The notes beneath the pieces are model-generated. The model was not told the DNA's origin and did no database searches. It was given only the letters and a program-made list of their open reading frames with translations. Positions 60,034 to 64,000 of a stretch of DNA of 64,000 nucleotides are shown one piece after another (position 1 is the first letter of the stretch; each line of letters begins with the position of its first letter). The translations under genes and the position numbers were made by a program. This DNA comes from Kribbella soli (GTDB taxonomy: Bacteria > Actinomycetota > Actinomycetes > Propionibacteriales > Kribbellaceae): positions 1,426,001 to 1,490,000 of the forward strand of contig NZ_SJJZ01000002.1 of assembly GCF_004331345.1 (NCBI RefSeq). Direction: 5' to 3'.

Positions 60034-60068
60034 ACTAATCGTTAGTGTACTAAACATTGCTACACTAA
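60034..60068. promoter_or_regulatory. Overlapping dyads and promoter of the MarR gene
   Basis: ACTAA-TCG-TTAGT (60034-60046) overlaps TTAGTGTA-N11-TACACTAA (60042-60049, 60061-60068). TACACT (60061-60066) is a plausible -10 that ends 6 nt before the GTG at 60073, so the mRNA may start at the GTG and be leaderless. The dyads are well placed for autorepression. Confidence 0.6.
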
Positions 60069-60072
60069 CTAT

Positions 60073-60543
60073 GTGACTACAGGAGAAGTGAGACAGCGTG
60101 TGCCGGAGAACCCCCTGGCGCTAGAGCATCAGGTGTGTTTCGCTCTGGCGATCGCGTCGCGCAGCGTCATCGCGCTCTACCGGCCGATCCTCGAGCCGAT
60201 GGGGCTGACGCATCCGCAGTACCTCGTCATGCTGGCGCTCTGGGAGTTCGAACCCGTCTCGGTCAAGGACCTGTCCGGAATGCTCCAACTCGAGCCCGCG
60301 ACACTCTCGCCGCTGCTCAAACGTCTCGAGAGCTCAGGCCTACTGCGCCGTGATCGCGACGCCAGGGACGAACGCTCACTCGCGGTCGCACTGACCGACA
60401 AGGGGCGCGCACTCCGCAACGAGGCGCTCAAGGTCCCCCCGGCCATCGTCGCCGGCCTCGGCATGGACATCGACGAACTGATGCAACTCCACGAACGCCT
60501 CACCCGCGTCATCGCGGCAGCAAAGAACCACTCGGAGGATTGA
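60073..60543 (+). CDS. MarR/OhrR-like transcriptional regulator
   Basis: 156 aa from the GTG at 60073, which fits a leaderless start; in-frame GTGs at 60088 and 60100 have poorly spaced RBS. Winged HTH at about 55-100 (SVKDLSGMLQLEPATLSPLLKRLESSGLLRR; DERSLAVALTDKG). OhrR-like layout with a Cys in HQVCFALAIAS near residue 22, the position of the peroxide-sensing Cys in OhrR. No ohr gene is present here. ATG of the next gene overlaps its stop. Confidence 0.82.
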   Translation: MTTGEVRQRVPENPLALEHQVCFALAIASRSVIALYRPILEPMGLTHPQYLVMLALWEFEPVSVKDLSGMLQLEPATLSPLLKRLESSGLLRRDRDARDERSLAVALTDKGRALRNEALKVPPAIVAGLGMDIDELMQLHERLTRVIAAAKNHSED

Positions 60544-60857
60544 TGGAACACGCGCACCGCGCCCCGGTACGACGCCGCCGGACCCCTCGGCCGATGAACA
60601 TCGAGACGGTCCAGCGCTGGGTCGTCTCGGCCGTCCTCTTCCACGTCGGCACGGTCCCGGCCGTCACGTTGGCCGTCTACAGCATCGGCGTCTCGCACGA
60701 CGACTTCGGCCGCGGCGTCGGCCTCTGGATCATGTCCGGCGTCATCGGAATCCTCACCACCGCCGGCATCCTCGCCATCTTCCGCCGCCGACTCCCGTCA
60801 CTCTGGCTCCTACTCGGCACCATCCCGACCGCAGCGACCGGCTTCTTCATCTTCTGA
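60543..60857 (+). CDS. Small membrane protein, possible partner of the MarR regulator
   Basis: 104 aa from ATG 60543, overlapping the MarR stop by one base (TGATG). Three hydrophobic stretches (about 26-47, 58-78, 85-104) suggest an integral membrane protein; the first 20 residues are Arg-rich and cytoplasmic. No family recognised. Confidence 0.6.
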   Translation: MEHAHRAPVRRRRTPRPMNIETVQRWVVSAVLFHVGTVPAVTLAVYSIGVSHDDFGRGVGLWIMSGVIGILTTAGILAIFRRRLPSLWLLLGTIPTAATGFFIF

Positions 60858-60886
60858 GACCCCAGGCATCCAAGCTGAACATGGGG

Positions 60887-61552
60887 CTACGGACAGTTGG
60901 ACGTGTCGGTTGCCGTGCATCGGATCCGTCCGAGTCGGGCGATGGTGTCGGGAGGCGATTGGTGATGGATTGTCAGCCAGCCGTGGTGTTCGGCGGCCGC
61001 GCAGTTGGTGGGGTCGTCGTCGATGAGTAGTGCGTACTGTCCTGCCGGTGGCGGCAGGACAGTGTCGGCGTACCGGAAGATCGCTGGGTCCGGTTTGGCG
61101 AGCCGGATCTGGTGGGATTTCACCGTCGCGGTGAAGAGCTTCTGGCCGGCCAGCATGCGGGCGCGATGGGGTTCCCACTCGGCGACGCTGTTGGTGAGGA
61201 GACCGACTGGTACGCCGTGATCGGCGATGCGACGCAGTTCGTCGACGAGATCCTGGATGACCGGGCGGTCGGCGTACCAGTGCTCGTCCCAGCGACCCAG
61301 GTCGATGCGCGGCGTCGTCGTCAGGCACGCGGTGAGCCGATCAGCCCACTCGCGCTGAGAAAGGACTCCCAGTTCGAGCGGGCCCAGTCCGTGCAGGCCG
61401 AGCCGGCCCGCGACCTGCTCCGCGGCCGCGGCCAACTCTGGCCACGGGACACCGCTCGCGGCGGCGACCCGTTCCGCAGCCTGCGTCACTGGAGGTGTCA
61501 GTACGCCGCCGAAGTCGGACCACACGACGCCCACCGTCCTTCGGTCGGTCAC
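60887..61552 (-). CDS. HAD-like hydrolase
   Basis: 221 aa, GTG overlapping the ATPase stop (GTGA). HAD motif I WSDFGGVLT with nucleophile Asp in DFGG, motif II Thr/Ser in LLTNSVAEW, Lys in AKPDPAIF, motif IV IDDDPTNC. Subfamily IA-type phosphatase. As the last gene of a sugar ABC importer operon it may dephosphorylate a sugar phosphate; speculative. Confidence 0.8.
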   Translation of the reverse strand: MTDRRTVGVVWSDFGGVLTPPVTQAAERVAAASGVPWPELAAAAEQVAGRLGLHGLGPLELGVLSQREWADRLTACLTTTPRIDLGRWDEHWYADRPVIQDLVDELRRIADHGVPVGLLTNSVAEWEPHRARMLAGQKLFTATVKSHQIRLAKPDPAIFRYADTVLPPPAGQYALLIDDDPTNCAAAEHHGWLTIHHQSPPDTIARLGRIRCTATDTSNCP

Positions 61553-62601
61553 GACAGCCGCGTCCCGTCAGGGCCGAAGCGGTGCAGCCGTTCGGTCGGA
61601 ACCGCGACGCGCACACTGTCTCCGGGCACGAGCCACCGTTCGCCCTCGCGCTGCACGAGCATGAATCCGCCGTCCGGTCCAGTACAGCGCACATGCTGCC
61701 CGTCGCCGGTGTACTCGCACGACTCGACGACGCCCTCGATCGGCAACGCGTCGGCCGACCTGGACTCCAACTGCCCGTCGGTGGGCCGCCACCCGATCCG
61801 CAGACCGCCCCGGTCGTGCAGGTTCATCGGCGGGGAGCCGAGAAACGCGGCGACGAACTCGCTCGCCGGACGCCGGTAGAGCTCGTCCGGGCTCCCGCTC
61901 TGCGCCACAACGCCACGTTCCATCACGACGAGGTGGGTCGCCGTCGAGAGTGCTTCCTGCTGGTCGTGCGTGACGAGTACGAGCGTCGTACCCAGTTCCC
62001 TGTGCAGGCGGATGATCTCGGCGCGGGCCGACGCGCGCAGCTGCGGATCCAGTGCGGACAGCGGCTCGTCGAGCAGCAGGAGCGAGGGCCGACGCACGAT
62101 GGCCCGGGCGAGCGCCACCCGCTGCCGCTGACCGCCGCTGAGTTGGGCCGGACGCCGTCCCAGCAGGTCTTCGAGCCCGAGGAGTGCGGCAACATCGCCG
62201 ACTCGGGTACGAATCTGCTCACGCTTCGGCCCTGACCGCCGGTCGTGCCGGGCCTGAAGGCGGAGCCCGAACGAGATGTTCCCCTCGACGGTCATATGCG
62301 GGAACAGGGCGTAGTCCTGGAACACCATCGTGACGTCACGCTCGCCGGGCGAGCGTGACGTCACGTCGTCGGCTCCGATGCGCAGTACGCCGCCATCAGG
62401 GGAGTCGAGGCCCGCGATCGTCCGCAGGATGGTCGACTTGCCGCATCCGGACGGCCCGACGATCACGGTCAGGGAGCCGGCCGGGATGGTGAGGTCGACG
62501 CCGGCGAGGGCGACGACAGCGCCGAACGTCCGGGTGACGCCGGCGAGTTCGACCTGTGCCGCGGTGTGCGTGGTTCGGGGCGGGGACGTGAGAGTGGTCA
62601 T
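61549..62601 (-). CDS. ABC importer ATP-binding protein, UgpC/MsmK type
   Basis: 350 aa. Walker A GPSGCGKST, Q-loop FQDYALFP, signature LSGGQRQR, Walker B LLLLDEPLSALD, H-loop VTHDQ, then a C-terminal TOBE-type domain (about 260-350). CUT1-like sugar importer ATPase. ATGA overlap with the permease gene. Confidence 0.88.
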   Translation of the reverse strand: MTTLTSPPRTTHTAAQVELAGVTRTFGAVVALAGVDLTIPAGSLTVIVGPSGCGKSTILRTIAGLDSPDGGVLRIGADDVTSRSPGERDVTMVFQDYALFPHMTVEGNISFGLRLQARHDRRSGPKREQIRTRVGDVAALLGLEDLLGRRPAQLSGGQRQRVALARAIVRRPSLLLLDEPLSALDPQLRASARAEIIRLHRELGTTLVLVTHDQQEALSTATHLVVMERGVVAQSGSPDELYRRPASEFVAAFLGSPPMNLHDRGGLRIGWRPTDGQLESRSADALPIEGVVESCEYTGDGQHVRCTGPDGGFMLVQREGERWLVPGDSVRVAVPTERLHRFGPDGTRLS

Positions 62602-63437
62602 CGCAGTCCTGAGGTGAGGAAGGCGTCGGTGATCCGGCGCGAGGCGGCGAAGTAGACGACGACGATGGGCAGACTCGTCAGGGTGGCGGCGGCGAGCAGG
62701 CCGCCGTAGTTGATGCCCTCGGCCGTCTCGAACTGGGCGAGTCCGACCTGCACGGTGGTGTGCAGTGAGTCGGGTGTGATGAGCAGTGGCCACAGGTACT
62801 CGTTCCAGGTGGTGATGAAGACCAGTACGCCGAGCGCCGCGATCGCCGGCCGCAGGCCGGGTAGGACCACGTGCCACAGCACTTCGTGTGGACGGGCGCC
62901 CTCCAGCCGCGCGGCCGCGGTCAGTGAAGGCGGTAGTGCTTCCACGTGCTGCAGCAGCACCAGTACGGCGAGCGCCGATGAGCCGAGCTGCGGAACGATG
63001 AGTCCTGCTTCGGTGTTCAGCCAGCCGAGCCGGGCCGCGAGCAGGAACTGCGGAACGATCAGCGCCTGCGGCGGGATCGCGAGCGAGAGCGTCGTGAGCA
63101 GCAGGACGACCGAGCGCGCCCGCCGCCGGGCGTGGGCGAGAGCGAAGGCAGCGAGTACGGCGATCACCAGTTGCCCCGCGGCGACGCCGGTCGCCATCAC
63201 CGCGGTTCTTCCGACCAGCTCACCGGCCGGCCAGCGGGTCAGCACGTCGGTGTAGTTGGCGATCGTCGGGTGGGCGCTGACCGGAGCGAGGTCGAACACC
63301 TCGTTCGCAGGCTTGAAGGACGTCAGGATCGCCCACAGCAGTGGGAACACGGTCACCAGGGACAGCGCGATCAGCAGGAGGTGCCACCCGGCCGCAGCGA
63401 GCGGGACGGTCCGACGAGCAGTGGACAGATCACTCAT
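62598..63437 (-). CDS. ABC importer permease, CUT1 inner subunit
   Basis: 279 aa, six spans; EAA-type loop TAAARLEGARPHEVLWHVVLPGL. C-terminal TSGLR end as in UgpE/MalG-type subunits. Overlaps its partner permease by 8 nt and the ATPase by 4. Confidence 0.87.
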   Translation of the reverse strand: MSDLSTARRTVPLAAAGWHLLLIALSLVTVFPLLWAILTSFKPANEVFDLAPVSAHPTIANYTDVLTRWPAGELVGRTAVMATGVAAGQLVIAVLAAFALAHARRRARSVVLLLTTLSLAIPPQALIVPQFLLAARLGWLNTEAGLIVPQLGSSALAVLVLLQHVEALPPSLTAAARLEGARPHEVLWHVVLPGLRPAIAALGVLVFITTWNEYLWPLLITPDSLHTTVQVGLAQFETAEGINYGGLLAAATLTSLPIVVVYFAASRRITDAFLTSGLR

Positions 63438-64000
63438 ACCGGCGTCCTCTCTGAACCAGCAGCACGGCCGCGCCGACGACGGCGAGCGCGACCAGAACGA
63501 GCATCGCGGCCGCCGAGGCCTGGCCGATCTGGAAGAAGCCGAAGCCGAGCGTGTAGATGCGGTAGTACACGGAGTCCGTGGTGTGGTCGGGGCCGCCCTG
63601 AGTGAGCACCGCGACGTTCGTGAAGGTCCATTGGCCGGCCAGGACAAGGCTGAGCAGAGCGAGCACGATGGTCGGCCGGACCAGCTGTGGCAGGACCACG
63701 AAGCGCATGGTCTCCCAGGTGCTCGCCCGCTCGAGCCGGGCCGCTTCCAGCAGCCGGCGGTCGAGGCCCGACAGCGCCGCGCCGTACAAGAGCATGTTGA
63801 ACGCTGTCACGCGGGCGGCCGTGATCACGACGATCGTGAGCAGTGCGGTCGACGGTGAGCCCAGCAGGTCGACCGGCGGGAGACCCGCGGCCTCCAGCAT
63901 CCGGGTCAGCAACCCCTGTAGCGGGTTGAGCAGGAAGCGCCATGCCACGGCTCCGGAGACCGGGGCGATCATGACCGGAAGGAAGAGCAGCGATCGATAG
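63430..64000 (-). CDS. ABC importer permease, partial at right edge
   Basis: C-terminal 190 residues of a MalF/UgpA-like permease; its 5' end is outside the window. EAA loop RRLLEAARLERASTWETMRFVVLPQL and late membrane spans are present. The reading frame is open to position 64000. A solute-binding protein gene should lie further right. Confidence 0.85.
   Translation of the reverse strand, partial: YRSLLFLPVMIAPVSGAVAWRFLLNPLQGLLTRMLEAAGLPPVDLLGSPSTALLTIVVITAARVTAFNMLLYGAALSGLDRRLLEAARLERASTWETMRFVVLPQLVRPTIVLALLSLVLAGQWTFTNVAVLTQGGPDHTTDSVYYRIYTLGFGFFQIGQASAAAMLVLVALAVVGAAVLLVQRGRRYE

Noticed and set aside
1..64000. CRISPR arrays, rRNA, tRNA or prophage
   Set aside because: No regularly spaced identical repeats, no rRNA-like conserved stretches, no full tRNA fold and no integrase or structural phage genes were seen by eye.

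Overview
The window is very high-GC DNA with dense coding on both strands. It reads as chromosome from a soil actinobacterium, probably Kribbella-like or another Nocardioidales member. The evidence is indirect: a mycothiol-type maleylpyruvate isomerase, many Tat-exported glycan-active proteins, five full-length LacI regulators, a PaaX regulator, a DUF222/HNH (13E12-type) protein and pervasive 4-nt ATGA/GTGA gene overlaps. The genus assignment is inference. I see no rRNA, tRNA, CRISPR array, integrase or insertion sequence.

Region 1 (about 0.3-30.4 kb) is a polysaccharide and uronic-acid utilisation locus. It encodes a secreted CE1-type esterase, a Tat-exported GH28-like beta-helix enzyme, three alginate-lyase-family enzymes (406, 1116 and 1147 aa), a LplABC-type ABC importer, two D-2-hydroxyacid dehydrogenases, and a catabolic operon with its own LacI (ManD-type D-mannonate dehydratase, D-mannonate oxidoreductase, MHS-family symporter, L-idonate-5-dehydrogenase-like enzyme). 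The LacI proteins and the lyase genes share repeated operator-like sequences (CGAAA-N-TTTCG four times, and an identical 17-nt promoter element twice), which suggests one regulon. A DUF222/HNH gene with a LexA box inside an apparently leaderless promoter sits inside this locus, next to a frameshifted hypothetical gene.

Region 2 (30.4-34.5 kb) holds a three-gene unit (small Tat protein, DUF4331 protein, Gly/His-rich protein) preceded by a near-perfect palindrome, a YjbR-like gene and a SulP anion transporter.

Region 3 (34.7-48.0 kb) encodes aromatic-acid catabolism through gentisate: an aromatic-acid symporter, a salicylyl-CoA-5-hydroxylase-like flavoprotein, an NDP-forming acyl-CoA synthetase and an aryl-CoA ligase in one coupled operon, and gentisate dioxygenase, fumarylpyruvate hydrolase and maleylpyruvate isomerase in another. 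IclR and PaaX regulators lie at the two operon heads. A GTCAA-N4-TTGAC dyad occurs both in the PaaX/transporter divergent promoter and in the promoter of a secreted esterase next to paaX, tying the esterase to the pathway.

Region 4 (48.0-64 kb) is mixed: a DUF2278 gene, an MMPL exporter preceded by a perfect 24-bp palindrome and by a two-component system, an MFS exporter, an ArsR-like regulator, gene remnants (CBM13 lectin tail; MarR tail plus DoxX-like start), a ParB-fold protein coupled to an APH-family kinase, a methyltransferase, a Tat-secreted protein, a MarR gene with an overlapping operator-promoter, and a sugar ABC importer with a HAD hydrolase that runs off the right edge.
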